Positions 1-10,534 of a stretch of 64,000 bases of DNA are shown in pieces. Under the pieces are notes generated by a model that had not been told where the DNA came from, did no database searches, and was given only the letters and a program-made list of their open reading frames with translations. Numbering within the stretch: the first letter of the stretch is position 1; each line of letters starts with the position of its first letter. A program made the position numbers and the translations under genes. This DNA comes from Odobenus rosmarus divergens (lineage: Eukaryota; Chordata; Mammalia; Carnivora; Odobenidae), in contig NW_004452138.1 of NCBI RefSeq assembly GCF_000321225.1, forward strand, positions 96,174 through 160,173, given 5' to 3'.

Positions 1-164
1 TGGTCCAGAATTCCCTTTTCCTCAGGTCCTGGTCTTTTTGCTAGGATTTCTTCAATATCAGGAGTTTCTCTATCCTGGTAGGGAAATGCAGAGCTCTTAT
101 TGCCATAAGCCTAGGATATGGGGAAAAGTTGCAAGTGGGGAAGGTTTTAAACTGCATCACTTCA

Positions 165-835
165 GCAAATATTGGTTAAACATTTATTATGTTCTAGGCA
201 CTCTTCTAAATGTTTGAAGTACATCAATGAGAAAATAGGCGAAGAACCCTGTCCTTGTGGAGCTATTTTTCTAGTAGAGAGAAATAGATAACAAACACTA
301 AAACCAATGAACAAGTACATTAGGTCATTTCTTAGAAAGTCATAATTACTACGGAAAAAAACAAAATAGAAGTGTACGAGAGATGAGAGTTTCATGGAGT
401 GGATAGACAGATTGTTGTATTAAGTAAACTGATCAAGTGGAGGACTCAGTGAGGACGTGAGATTTGAGTAAAGTCTTGAGAGATGAGAAATTGAATCATG
501 TGGGTATTGGAGTAAAGAACACCAGGCAGAAGGAATAGAGTAAATGTTCTGAGGTGGGAATGAGTCTGGCATCTCTGATTAACAGCAGGGAGCAGAGTCA
601 GTGATGGGGGAGCAGTAGGATAACACAGAATTAATGGTGGACTAGTTACAGTGGGTTTAGTAGGTGTTGTAAGACTTTGGCTTTCACTCTGAATGAAATG
701 GCTATTGGGTTTTTTTGAACATTGGAATGAAATGATCTGACTGAAGTTTTAAAAGGATCACTTTAGCCCTTGTACTGAGAGCATACTGCAGGGAAGTGAG
801 ACTAGATTCATGAAGACCTATTAGGAGGTTGTAGT
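165..835 (+). repeat. Ancient mammalian interspersed repeat, 5' part (copy 1)
   Basis: Purine-rich sequence that I recognise as an old mammal-wide dispersed repeat ('gactttggctttcactctgaa', then 'gatcactttagcccttgtact'). It continues after the L1 insertion at 846-1107. Related segments in the same orientation occur near 26230-26580, 58790-58900 and 61330-61850. I do not assign a family name. Many stops in all frames, so no coding role is proposed. Confidence 0.5.
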
Positions 836-845
836 AAGAGTTCAG

Positions 846-1107
846 GAAAAAATAAAATAAGAGGAAAACAGAGAGGAAGGCAAAACATAAGAGACTCTTA
901 ACTATGGGAAACAAACAGGGCTGCTGGAGGGAAGGTGGGTGAGGGGATGGGGTAATTGGGTGATGGACATTAAGAGGGTACTTAACGTAAAGAGCACTAG
1001 GTGTTATATGTAACTGATGAATCACTGAATTCTACCCCTGAAATTAATAATACACTATATGTTAACTAAATTGAATTTAAATAAAAATTTTTTAAAAAGA
1101 AAAAAAA
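846..1107 (+). mobile_element. LINE-1 3' end, 5'-truncated
   Basis: Carnivoran L1 3' UTR: 'aagagactcttaactatggg', the 'ggtgttatatgtaactgatg' block, and an A-rich tail. A 10-bp target duplication, aagagttcag, lies at 836-845 and 1108-1117, so this is a complete 5'-truncated insertion into the older repeat. No ORF2 sequence remains. Confidence 0.9.
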
Positions 1108-1117
1108 AAGAGTTCAG

Positions 1118-1735
1118 AGGGAAATTTTTGGTGCTTTGGCCTGGGATGGTAGCAGTTATAGGAACTATCTGGATTCAAGGTGTATTTTGATAATAGATAT
1201 AACAGGATTTCCTGGCAGATTGGGTGCTGCATGAGAAAAAGAGATGTTTTAAGGATGACTCCAAGGTATTTGGTCTCAGCAACTGAAAGGAGCAAGTTGC
1301 TAGAAGCTGAGATGGGAAAGACTGTGGATGGAGCAAGTTTCAGAGGGAAACAGAGTTCAGTTTGGGACATACTAATTTTGAGATGTCTACTAAACATCCA
1401 AATGGACATGTTGAATAAGCAGTTGGATATCTGAGACTTCAGGAGAGAAGTCTGGGTTAGAGATCATTTGAGATGTCAGAATATTGGTGGCATTTCAAAC
1501 CATGAGACTGGATGAGTTCCCCAGGGGAGCGAGTGTAATAAAGAGGACAATGAAGGACTGCTTCCTGCACCACTCCAATAGTAAGACAAGGACAGAGTGG
1601 CCAGAGAAACTGCTGTTCTGGGTGCCAACAAGGATTCTGGAGCATGTGGAGTGCTGCTGATGGGCCAAGAAGGATGAAGGCAGAGAATGGCAACTTCAGC
1701 ACCGTGGAGGTGATTAGTGAGTGACCTTGTTAGCA
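1118..1735 (+). repeat. Ancient mammalian interspersed repeat, 3' part (copy 1)
   Basis: Continuation of the repeat interrupted at 845. It reads on without loss across the L1 insertion: 'gatgactccaaggtatttgg', 'gcagttggatatctgagac', 'ccatgagactggatgagtt'. The open frames seen here on both strands are short and have no recognisable domain. Confidence 0.5.
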
Positions 1736-3284
1736 CTGTGTTTGCTTTATTAGGAGAGCTGGCTTTCTGTTTAATCCTGCAGCAGTTTTCTTGTGGTGAG
1801 GGGGTAGAGAACGTAACCTACTTCTTGTCTCTAGTGCTTTATTTCTGGGTGGGATTCCTGGAAGGACTCACAACTGTGGGGATCTTCTACCTTCTTCACT
1901 CTGTGCTTCTGAAACTGCCCGGTCCTCAAAGATAATCTTTCTTTGATTCTTGACATTTGATCTAGAAGCGTACCAAATTAACATACCTCTGTTTGAATAT
2001 GGTCCCTGGTGTAGTTAGTTTCATTCCACCTTTTTGTTATTTTAAACAACTCTTCCCCCACATCCTTGTCTCTCTTCATTACCGGGGAAACAAGGTCCAT
2101 TGACCTAGTGGCTATGGCAGCAAGGAGTTAACGTCAATAATTATAGTTGCTCTACCAAGTGTTGTTCAATATCATAGCTAATTCTCACTGCCTCATCTTG
2201 TCATCAATGAAGGTATCACAAGAGGTTTTATTATGTGTCTTTTGACTTTGTTACTGACCGCTTTTGTGACATTTTGTTACTTGTAAGAGATCATGTTAAA
2301 TGTCACACTAACTTTATGGTATTATCCTGAGATTTTTCTTGGTAGAATCTTTTCCATGTGAATTCAAGGTGGCTCCACATGATCTCCTTGCTTTTATCAC
2401 ATGCTAACAAGAAATCTGTTTATGACCAACTTGCTTGCCAGGGATAAAATCATACTTACAAATCTTAACTTCTTGGGATTTTCTTATTTACCCTCTTAAA
2501 GTTATACCAGGTTTAGCCTGTTTTTGATATTCTGGCATATTTCCAGTTCTCCATGATTTTCTCACACAAGTATGAATTTGAAAAAAAAATTGCACAGCTT
2601 TTCATTAACACTTTCTGGAATTCAGAGTTGGCAAAAGATGTCATTTTTGAGAGAAAAATAGGGACTTTTCTAGTAAGAGAGAAGCCTGGGATGGTTTTCT
2701 GACATATGTTACTATATTTATAAAATAAACTGTTTTTAGAGATCAGTTTATAAATTTGACATAAGGTTTAGTATTTCCATTCTATTCTATTAAACTTTTA
2801 ATTTTCTTATGAAAATAGCACAGGAAACCACATGATTTTAAGTCACGGTCTTTTCTATACATTGTGTGTCTTAGTGGAAAGATTGTGGCTTTGATTTGGA
2901 GGGTGTGGCAGATTTGGAGAGTTAAGACTGAAACAGTTCTGGATTCTCCTCATATTTAAAGGCTTTTAAGTATATTAAGAATTGAAAACTATAGAGTCTC
3001 ATCAAGGCTTAGCTACCAGGTGGGCATGTAAAGTTTAACTTAAATATAAGCTTTGGGCTATGTTAGAACCTCAGACCTCTTTTATGAAAGTCACAATCTC
3101 TAGTCTTTCTGGGACTTGGAACAAGCTGAAAAGGCCACCCCAGATTACATGAAAAGATAATATAAAAGATTGTGTTGTATATTATAATATTTGGCCTAAT
3201 AGCTTAGACTTCTTTAACCCTAGAAATTTTAGAACCAAGGGAAGAAATCAAGTGGATATCAAGATCAAGAATATATATATTTAT
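1736..3284. other. Unique AT-rich sequence, nothing recognised
   Basis: No repeat family, exon-like frame or RNA gene was recognised. Short open frames are chance runs. An ancient decayed repeat could be hidden here. Confidence 0.4.
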
Positions 3285-3420
3285 GTAATTTACTTTAATT
3301 CTCCGTACCTTCTCCATTTCCTTATCTGTAAAAAGAAGAGAGTGATAGGGTTGATATGAGGACAGAGAATGGTGCCTGGAACATAGTAATTACTATAAAG
3401 GTGTTCGTTATTACAGCAGT
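3285..3420 (+). repeat. MIR fragment
   Basis: Ancient MIR SINE 3' part: 'tctccatttccttatctgta', 'gaatggtgcctggaacatag'. Diverged as expected for a pre-eutherian repeat. Confidence 0.65.
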
Positions 3421-3472
3421 ATTAGTTACTAGCAATAATATTGAAAATCAATAATACTAAAAATGAACTTAT

Positions 3473-3674
3473 TTTTTTAAAGATTTATTTATTTGAGAAA
3501 GGGCATAAGCATGAGTGGGGGGAGGGGCAGAGGGAGAGGGAAAGAGAATCCCAAGCAGGCTCCCCACTGAGTGCAGAGCCAGATGCGATGCTGGATCCCA
3601 CAACCCATGAGATCATAACCTGAGAAGAAACCAAGAGTCTGACGCTTAACCAACTGAGTCACCCGGGTGCCCCC
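3473..3674 (-). mobile_element. Carnivore tRNA-derived SINE
   Basis: Minus-strand copy. The T-rich tail and 'agatttatttatttgag' come first on the plus strand, then the GA-rich block, and the tRNA-like head ends at 'gtcacccgggtgcccc'. Full length, about 200 bp. It sits next to an L1 ORF2 relic. Confidence 0.92.
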
Positions 3675-3679
3675 TTTTC

Positions 3680-3960
3680 AACCAAGGAATTTGTACTCAA
3701 GTTCCAGGCAGTACAACAGATAAAGGAAAATATATTAAGATCACAAAAACTGGAAATTAGGAAATTAAACTGGCACTATTTGCAGATGATGTGATCATTT
3801 ACATTGAAAATTCAAAAGCATTTATAGACAAAATATTGGAAAAAAATAAAAGATTTCAGCAGAGTAGCTAGCTAAATCAATATAAAAAATTCCATGAAAC
3901 TGGACTACTTTCTTACTCCATTGCATATATATACCAAAGTAAATACTGTCCACTATTGTG
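3680..3960 (+). pseudogene. LINE-1 ORF2 reverse-transcriptase relic
   Basis: Fragment of the L1 ORF2 reverse transcriptase. The catalytic FADD box is readable at 3779-3790 (ttt gca gat gat), followed by sequence matching the L1 thumb-proximal region. The flanking frame contains frameshifts and stops, so it is dead. It is truncated on the right by unrelated sequence and the SINE at 3984. FADD carries two of the three catalytic aspartates in active LINE-1 elements. Confidence 0.8.
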
Positions 3961-3965
3961 TTGTA

Positions 3966-4209
3966 AAGTACCTATGAGATCTTAAAGATTTTTTTTTTAT
4001 TTATTCATTTGAGACACAGAGATACAGAGAGAGAGAGAGAGAGAGAGAGAGCATGAGCAGGGAGAGAGGCAGAGGGAGAAGCAGGCTCCCTGCCGAGCCA
4101 GGAGCCCGATGCGGGGCCCGATCCCAGGACCCTGGGATCACGACCTGAGCCGAAGGCAGACGCTCAACCATCTGAGCCACCCAGGTGCCCCAAGTACCTA
4201 TGAGATCTT
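3966..4209 (-). mobile_element. Carnivore SINE with perfect 18-bp target duplication
   Basis: The SINE body is at 3984-4191 on the minus strand, with an intact tRNA-like head, a (GA)n block near 4027-4052 and the (AAAT)-type tail. It is flanked by identical copies of aagtacctatgagatctt at 3966-3983 and 4192-4209. The perfect duplication and well-kept sequence indicate a relatively recent L1-driven insertion. Confidence 0.96.
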
Positions 4210-4734
4210 GAGCGAGTAATGTCAGCTCTCTGGGCTTGGCATCTTATCTGTTTACTAGTTTATCTCTGTAAACTGACATCATTTTACTCAGTCTCCGTTT
4301 TGGTCCTTTCTAGTTCTAAGTTATGATGGAACGTCAGATTTTCTGCCTTATGTCCCCTTGCCAGTGGGACCAATTGAAAAATATGCTCTGATATTTGCTA
4401 AATGCAATGCATTATTTTATATGATAATTTTGATATACTCCTTGCCTCCATTGAGTTTATAACCTAGTAACAACAGAAATAGTAATGATACCTAGCATTG
4501 TCTTAGCTCATCAAAATTAATGAAGTGCTTTCATTCATATGATGAAATATTTCATGAGTATATAATGAGTACATAAATAATGTACCATGCAGAATATATT
4601 AAGCTCAATAAGAGGTAGAAACTGAATAGTATTTGGGAGCACTTCAGGAACATTGGCTGATTGGCCACATGTTTATTATTTTTTTAACTTAATAAAATTA
4701 TAGTAAAGAATTAAATTTAAAAAACCAAACTATC
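4210..4734. other. Unique AT-rich sequence
   Basis: No gene or firm repeat call. The short stretch 'gaagtgctttcattcatatg' is weakly MIR-like. Confidence 0.35.
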
Positions 4735-4860
4735 AGCCCACAAGGATAAGGATTTATTTGGCATTATTTATTTATGTATCCCCACAACCTAGAAGAGTGC
4801 CTGGTATCTGATGGGCACTTAATTGATATTTGTAGGAATGACTGAATGAACAACACCAAG
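4735..4860 (+). repeat. L2 3' end
   Basis: LINE-2 3' terminus: 'atccccacaacctagaagag', 'tgcctggtatctgatggg' and the terminal 'aatgactgaatgaac', which resembles the (TGAA)n end of L2. Confidence 0.65.
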
Positions 4861-4929
4861 AACTGTGGAGAGGTCATTAGCTGATGGAATATTTCAACAA
4901 ACTTATGAAAGACAATAGAGGTAGAAATG

Positions 4930-6000
4930 TCCATTTCCAGTTATATGGCAGATTAGATAATCTACTGACCCTCCTGTAAAAAAAATCTAAAAGTTCTAGA
5001 TTTTATGTGAGTCTTTCAAAATAAACTAAGTTGCTAGGAAGAAAGGAGGCCTAAACCAACTTGAAAATAGGAACCCAGAAAGATAAGCATAGCAATGCAT
5101 ACTGCTTTTGCTCTGAAGGTATTTGATGAACACAGATGACCTTAATTTGCATGGCTTTGAAAGGCACCATGAGCAAGAGATCAAGCCCATAGGAACTTTA
5201 ATTTCACCTCTCTGAAATACAATACATCCTCACTCCTTTTTTTATAATTGAAGGTACCTCTCAGTGTATCCTTTGGTTAAGTCTGAATGCCCTAACCTCA
5301 ACGAGACAGTGGGGGCAGGAAGTATTCTTGTGCTTGTTGGAGAGGTAAACAATCTATCCTAAGAATTTTAACTACACAATAACAATCATAAAATTTGTAA
5401 CCAAAATTGACACTGGTTAGTTTCTTAAAAAGAAATCTCAATTTGAGAGTTAAGAGTTCTAGATGTATAGTATCCAAAATTCATGGCAGAGGCAAATATA
5501 GCTAACTACTCTGCAGAAATCTTCAAACTAAACCTCAATGATTACCTAAAGTTAAAAAAATATAGTTTAGCAGTTAAAAATTACAAAACACTGAAGAAAA
5601 TGCATACCATGAGTAAGAGCCAGCAGAAACTACAGATGAAAGAATCAGATTCAATCCACAAAATTTCAGATATTGGAATTATTAGTCAGAATATAAACTA
5701 AATATAGATATAGGGTGCCTGTGTGGCTCAGGTGGTTAAGCATCTGATTCTTGGTTTCAGCTCAGGTCATGATCTCAGGATCTTGAGATCGAGCCCCATG
5801 TCAAGCTCTGCACTCAGCGGGAGTCTGCTTGAGATTCTTTCTCCCTCTCCTTAGGTCCCTCCCCCTGCTCACTTGCTCTTTCTCTCTCTCAAATAATAAA
5901 TAAATCTTTAAAAAACTTCAAAAAAAGAATATAAACTAAAACGTACACATAACTTTTATATAAGTCTATGTAACACATCACTTCAAAATTCAATGACAAA
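4930..6000 (+). mobile_element. Old LINE-1 (L1M-type) 5' region, first block
   Basis: Old L1 5'-region sequence on the plus strand: 'tggcagattagataatctac', 'agtaagagccagcagaaact', 'atttcagatattggaatta'. It is interrupted by a SINE at 5703-5925, resumes at 6286-6431, and continues after the younger L1 at 10535. The frames are broken throughout. Confidence 0.7.
5703..5925 (+). mobile_element. Carnivore SINE within the old LINE-1
   Basis: Plus-strand SINE with the head starting near 5712 ('gggtgcctgtgtggctcagg') and an AAATAA-type tail. The 15-bp word agaatataaactaaa occurs at 5688-5702 and 5926-5940. About nine bases separate the left copy from the canonical SINE start, so the exact left boundary is uncertain. 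Confidence 0.9.
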
Positions 6001-6285
6001 AATAAGCATTAATTTCTTGCTAGGGATTTGTGGGTGGAGATATGACTACTTGGTTTTTGTGGGATGTGATGGGCCTGGGATATGCTTTTGTTATGGTGGA
6101 TTGTAATAGTGCAAAAGACCAAAACAAGTAATGCAAGAACATTTAAAATCATGCTCAAGCTTGGTATATATCATGACTCTTCACATTCCATTGAGCAAAC
6201 AAGTCACAGTCAAGTCCAACATCAATGAAAAATAATTCTCCCACTGGTTTGGGGGGAGAGGAGGGTGACTGTTTGATGAAAAATA
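6001..6285 (+). repeat. Unnamed ancient repeat inserted in the old LINE-1
   Basis: This block ('cattgagcaaacaagtcaca', 'gtccaacatcaatgaaaaat') breaks the L1M reading and resembles an old interspersed repeat end. The family was not assigned. The L1M-type sequence is recognisable again from about 6286. Confidence 0.35.
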
Positions 6286-6431
6286 ATCTAATGTACTAAA
6301 ATAAGTATGATCAGTATGCTTAAATAAAAGATTTTGAAAATATTAATAATGAGCAGACTATAAGAATGACCAAGCAAAATTGTAAAACAATTCATGTTTT
6401 TCATAATAAATGCATAGAAATGAAAAATATA
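6286..6431 (+). mobile_element. Old LINE-1, second block
   Basis: 'agattttgaaaatattaata' and 'catagaaatgaaaaatata' match the old L1 5' region. The last 11 bases are the left target duplication of the younger L1, and the text reads straight on at 10535. Confidence 0.65.
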
Positions 6432-7106
6432 TTTTGTTTGTTTGTTGGTTTTTGAGTATTTTTGACACACAATATTACATTACTTTCAGTTATACAATGT
6501 AATGATTAGACAAGTTTACATGTTATGCTATGTACACCATAAGCATAGCTACCATTTGTCCCATTATATTGCTATTACAATATCATTGGCTATATTCCTT
6601 ACAGTCTACTTTTTATTCCTATGACTTTCTCATTCCTAACTGGAGGTCTGTATCTCCCTCTCCCCTTCACCCATTTTGCCAAGCCCCACAACACCCGTCC
6701 CTCTGGCAACAGTTTGTTCTCTGTATTCATAGTTCTGATTCTACTTTTTTATTTACTTTTTTTAGATTCCATATCTGAATGGAATAATGTATAGTATTTG
6801 TCTTTCCAATCTGACTTATTTCACTTAGCATAATACCCTCTAGGTCCAACCACATGGTCTCTAATGGCACAATCTCATCCTTTTTATGGCTGTGTAATAT
6901 TCCATTGTATACATATATCATATTTCCCTTATCCATTCATCTATTGATGGACACTTAGGTTGCTTCCATGGTTTGTCTATCCTAAATAATGCTGCAATAA
7001 ACATAGGGGTACATATATCTTTTTGAATTAGCGTTTTCATTTTCCTTGGGTACATACTGAATAGTAGAATTATTAGATCATATGGTATTTCTATTTTTAA
7101 TTTTTT

Positions 7107-7285
7107 AAAAATATTTATTTGACAGAGAGAGAGTGCACAAGCAGAAGGAGCGGCAGGCAGAGGGAGAGGGAGAAGCAGGCTCCTGCTGAGCGGGGAGCCC
7201 AGTGTGGGACTTGATCCCAGGATGCTAGGATCATGACCTGAGCTGAAGGCAGTCGCTTAACTGACTGAGCAACATAGGTGCCCCA
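7107..7285 (-). mobile_element. Carnivore SINE nested in the L1
   Basis: Minus-strand SINE flanked by a perfect 17-bp duplication, tctatttttaatttttt, at 7090-7106 and 7286-7302. It interrupts the L1 near the end of ORF2, so it is younger than that L1. Confidence 0.95.
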
Positions 7286-8183
7286 TCTATTTTTAATTTT
7301 TTGATGGACCTCCATACTCTTTTCTACAGTAGCTGTACCAATTTACATTCCAACCAACAGTGCATGAGAGTTCCTTTTTTTCCTAAATACTAACCAACCC
7401 TCGTTTCTTGTCTTCTTGATTTTAGTCATTTTGACAGGCAAGAGGTGATATCTCATTATGGTTTTGATTTGCATTTCCCTGATCATTAGTGATGTTGAAC
7501 ATCTTTTTATGTGTTCATTGGCCATCTGGATGTCTTTTTTGGAAAAATATCTCTTCTAGTCTGTCCATTTTTTAATCAGATTTTTTTTTTGGTGTTGAGT
7601 TGTATAAGTTCTTTATATATTTTGGCTATTAACCTTGGATATATCATTTGCAAATATCTTCTCCCATTCAGTAGGCTGTATTTTGGTTTCTTGATGGTTT
7701 TCTTTGCTGTGCAAAAGCTTTTTATTGTGATGTAGTCCCAATAGTTTATTTTTGCTTTTTTCCCCCCCCTTGCCTTAGCAGACATATCTAGAAAAATGTT
7801 GCTGTGGCTGATGTCAGAGAAATTACTGACTGAGCTCTATTTTAGGATTTTTATGGTTTCAGGTCTCACATTTAGGTCTTCAGTCCATTTTAGTTTATTT
7901 TTGTGTATGGTATTAGAAAGTGATCCAGTTTCATTCTTTTACATGAAGCTGTCTGGTTTTCCCAGCACCATTTATTGAAAAGACTGTCTTTTCTCCACCG
8001 GATATTATTTTCTCCATTGTATATTCTTGCCACCTCTGTCATAGATTAATTAACCATATAAATGTGGGTTTATTTCTGGTGTCTCTATCCTGTTGCATTG
8101 ATCTATGTGTGCCAGTACTATACTGTTTTGATTACTACATCTTTGTTGTATATCTTGAAATCTGGAATTATGTTACCTCTAGC

Positions 8184-8453
8184 TTAGTTCTTCTTTCTCA
8201 GGATTGTTTTGGCTATTTGGGGTCTTCTATGGTTCCAGACAAATTTTAGGATCATTTGTTCTAATCTTGTGAAAAAAGCTATTGGTATTTTAGTAGGGAT
8301 TGCATTGAATCTGTAGATTGCTTTGGGTAATATGGACATTTTGACAATAGTAATTCTTCCAATCCACAGGCATGGAATATCTTTCCATTTGTTTGTGTCA
8401 TCTTCAATTTCTTTCATGAGTGTTTTATGGTTTTCAGAGTACAGGTCTTTCAC
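8184..8453 (-). pseudogene. LINE-1 ORF2 fragment, C-terminal to the RT domain
   Basis: An 89-residue open stretch on the minus strand matching the L1 ORF2 region after the RT palm (the '[12 protein letters not shown]' and '[10 protein letters not shown]' blocks). Further 5' on this strand the RT catalytic box at 8675-8686 reads FTDD instead of the usual FADD: both aspartates are kept and alanine is replaced by threonine. The ORF is interrupted on both sides. Confidence 0.9.
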
Positions 8454-9002
8454 CTCTTTGGTTAAGTTTACTCCTAGGTATTTTATTCTTTTTGGTGCAA
8501 TTGTAAATGGTGTTGTTTGTTTAATTTTGCTTTCTGAGACTTTGTTGTTAGTGTATAGAAATATTATTTATTTCTGGGTATTAATTTTGTGTCCTGCCAC
8601 TTTATTGAGTTTGTTTATTACTTCTAGTGTTTTTTTTTGGTGGAATCTTTAGGATTTTCTATGTATAGAATGATGTCATCTGTGAATAGCGACAATTTAA
8701 CTTCTTTTTTACCAATATGGATGCTTTTTATTTCTTTTTCTTGTCTGATTGCTGTGGGTAAGACTTCTAGTACTATGCTGAATAAAAGTGGTGAGAGTGA
8801 ACATCCTTGTATTGTTCTTGACCTTAGAGAGAAACCTCAGTTTTCACCACTGAAGGTGATGTTAGCTGTGGGTTTTTCGTATATTGTCTATATTCTGTTG
8901 AGGTATGTTCTCTCTAACCCAATTTTGTTGAGAGTTTTATCATGAATGGATTTGAATCTTGTCAAATGTTTTTTCTGCAACTATTGAGATGATCAAAGAT
9001 TT

Positions 9003-9506
9003 TTATCTTTTGTTGATGTGTTTTATGATGACTGATTTGTGAATATTGAACCATCCTTGCATACGAGGAATAAATCTCACCTGATCATGGTGAATGACCT
9101 TTTTAATGTATTGCTGTATGTGATTTGATACACAGGGTTTTTCAGGGTTGAGGGTTTTTGTATCTATATTCATCAGGGATATTGACTTATAGTTTTTTTT
9201 TTTCATGTGGTGTCTTTGTATCAGGGTATCATGGTTTGCTATCAGGGTAATGCTGGCCTCATAGAATATACTTGGAAGCTTCCCTTTCTCTTCTATTTTT
9301 TGGAATATCTTGAGGAGAATAAGTATTAACTCTTCCTTAAGTGTCTGGTAGAATTCACTTGTAAATCCATCTGGTCCAGGACTTTTATTTTTTGGTAGTT
9401 TTTTGATTACCAATTCAATTTTGTTACTTGTAATTAGTCTATTCCAATTTTCTGTTTCTTCCTGGTTAATTTTTGGGATATTGGATGTGTCTAGGAATTT
9501 ATCCAT
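9003..9506 (-). pseudogene. LINE-1 ORF2 reverse-transcriptase N-terminal fragment
   Basis: A 167-residue open stretch on the minus strand. It contains the RT-0/RT-1 motif KSPGPDGF at residues 41-48, followed by FYQTLKEEL, and ends in the segment corresponding to the L1 'GMQGWFNI' block (here [11 protein letters not shown]). The middle is degraded: the proline- and lysine-rich turn after TLI is lost. It begins at a methionine in mid-domain, not at a true start codon. The parent element lacks its endonuclease portion, so no functional product is expected. Confidence 0.92.
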
Positions 9507-9622
9507 TTCTTTCTAGGTTGTCCAGTTTGTTGACATATAATTTTTCATAGTATTCTCTTATATTCTTTGTATTTCTGAGGTATCAGTTGTTACTTTTCCT
9601 CTCTTTATTTTATGTGTTTTTA

Positions 9623-10523
9623 TAGGTTGGCAAAATAGCTACTTCTAAAGTTGAAGGAATGGTCTTGTATATGTTGACCACTTATGTAGATTGTATATGC
9701 TTTGTTACTTTGTATGCTGGCTGGCTGGAGCTGTAGCTGAATATGCTAGTTACTCTTTTAAACCATGGCTTTTTATAGGAAGAATACATTTAAAAACATA
9801 TCTTAATAAAAGAAAAAAGAAAGTAATAAGAGAAGAAAAGAAAAAAGAAAAAAGAATAAAAAAGAAAGAAAAAAACAAAAGAAAAATAAAAACAAAACAA
9901 GACAAAATTTAAAAAGTAAAAAAATAAAATAAATCAGTAAAAATTTAAAAGAAAAATGCAGTTTATTTTCTGTGTCTCAGCACCACAAAGCAGCTGGTGT
10001 GGTCATAAGCCTCTCAAGATGACTGGACCTTCCCACTATGGTGTCCAGACCTTGCTCTGGTCCAGGCTTCCAAGGCAGGGTGGAAATGTAAACTATGTAG
10101 TTCCCCAGTCCCTTTGACCTGTAGAGCTTTCCCATAGCTCCTCTGCCATTTGGCCTCTTTTTTAAATGCTGGTGTTGTTTCTTTTATATGCTATTTGCTA
10201 TATGCTAGTTGCATATGCTAGTTGCATATGCTAGTTTATAAGCTAGTTGCTAGTTGCTCTTTTAAGCCACAGGTTTTTTCCTGTGTCCGAGGACAGAGAA
10301 ACCTGTTCTTGGTCCCTTTTTTTAATCCCTCCCTAATGCTGATAATAGCGTTACTGTGTCTCTTGGTGTTCTCTTGCTGCTCTGTCTTTGGTTGTTCAGT
10401 AGCTGTTCAGTCAGCCCTTAGTAGTTCTTCAGGAGGAATTGTCCAGTTAATAGATATAATTTGGTGTTTTCTATGGAGGAGATGATTTTAGAGTCTTCGT
10501 ATGTAGCCATCTTGAACCTGACT
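9623..10523 (-). promoter_or_regulatory. LINE-1 5' UTR-like block with tandem repeats
   Basis: Inferred to be the L1 5' UTR because it lies inside the L1 target duplications and ends at the L1 start. On the plus strand it holds an A-rich tract (9787-9955), a GC-richer block near 9970-10160, and short tandem repeats of tgcatatgctagt around 10200-10235. A related unit occurs near 9742-9776 ('gttactcttttaaaccatgg', compare 'gttgctcttttaagccacag' at 10253). Confidence 0.55.
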
Positions 10524-10534
10524 TGAAAAATATA

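Larger units (their letters stand above)
6432..10523 (-). mobile_element. Internally deleted LINE-1 with both ends
   Basis: Minus-strand L1 bounded by an 11-bp duplication, tgaaaaatata, at 6421-6431 and 10524-10534. The 3' UTR lies at about 6440-6730 and ORF2 from about 6730 to 9622. A 5'-UTR-like block follows up to 10523, whose reverse strand begins with 'caggttcaagatggctac', typical of an L1 5' end. ORF1 and the ORF2 endonuclease region are not recognisable, so roughly 2 kb is missing internally. A SINE sits at 7107-7285. ORF2 has many stops, so the element is dead. Confidence 0.85.

Noticed and set aside
7511..8945. Several hydrophobic plus-strand frames resembling membrane proteins
   Set aside because: They are antisense readings of L1 ORF2, whose minus strand gives recognisable RT-domain text.
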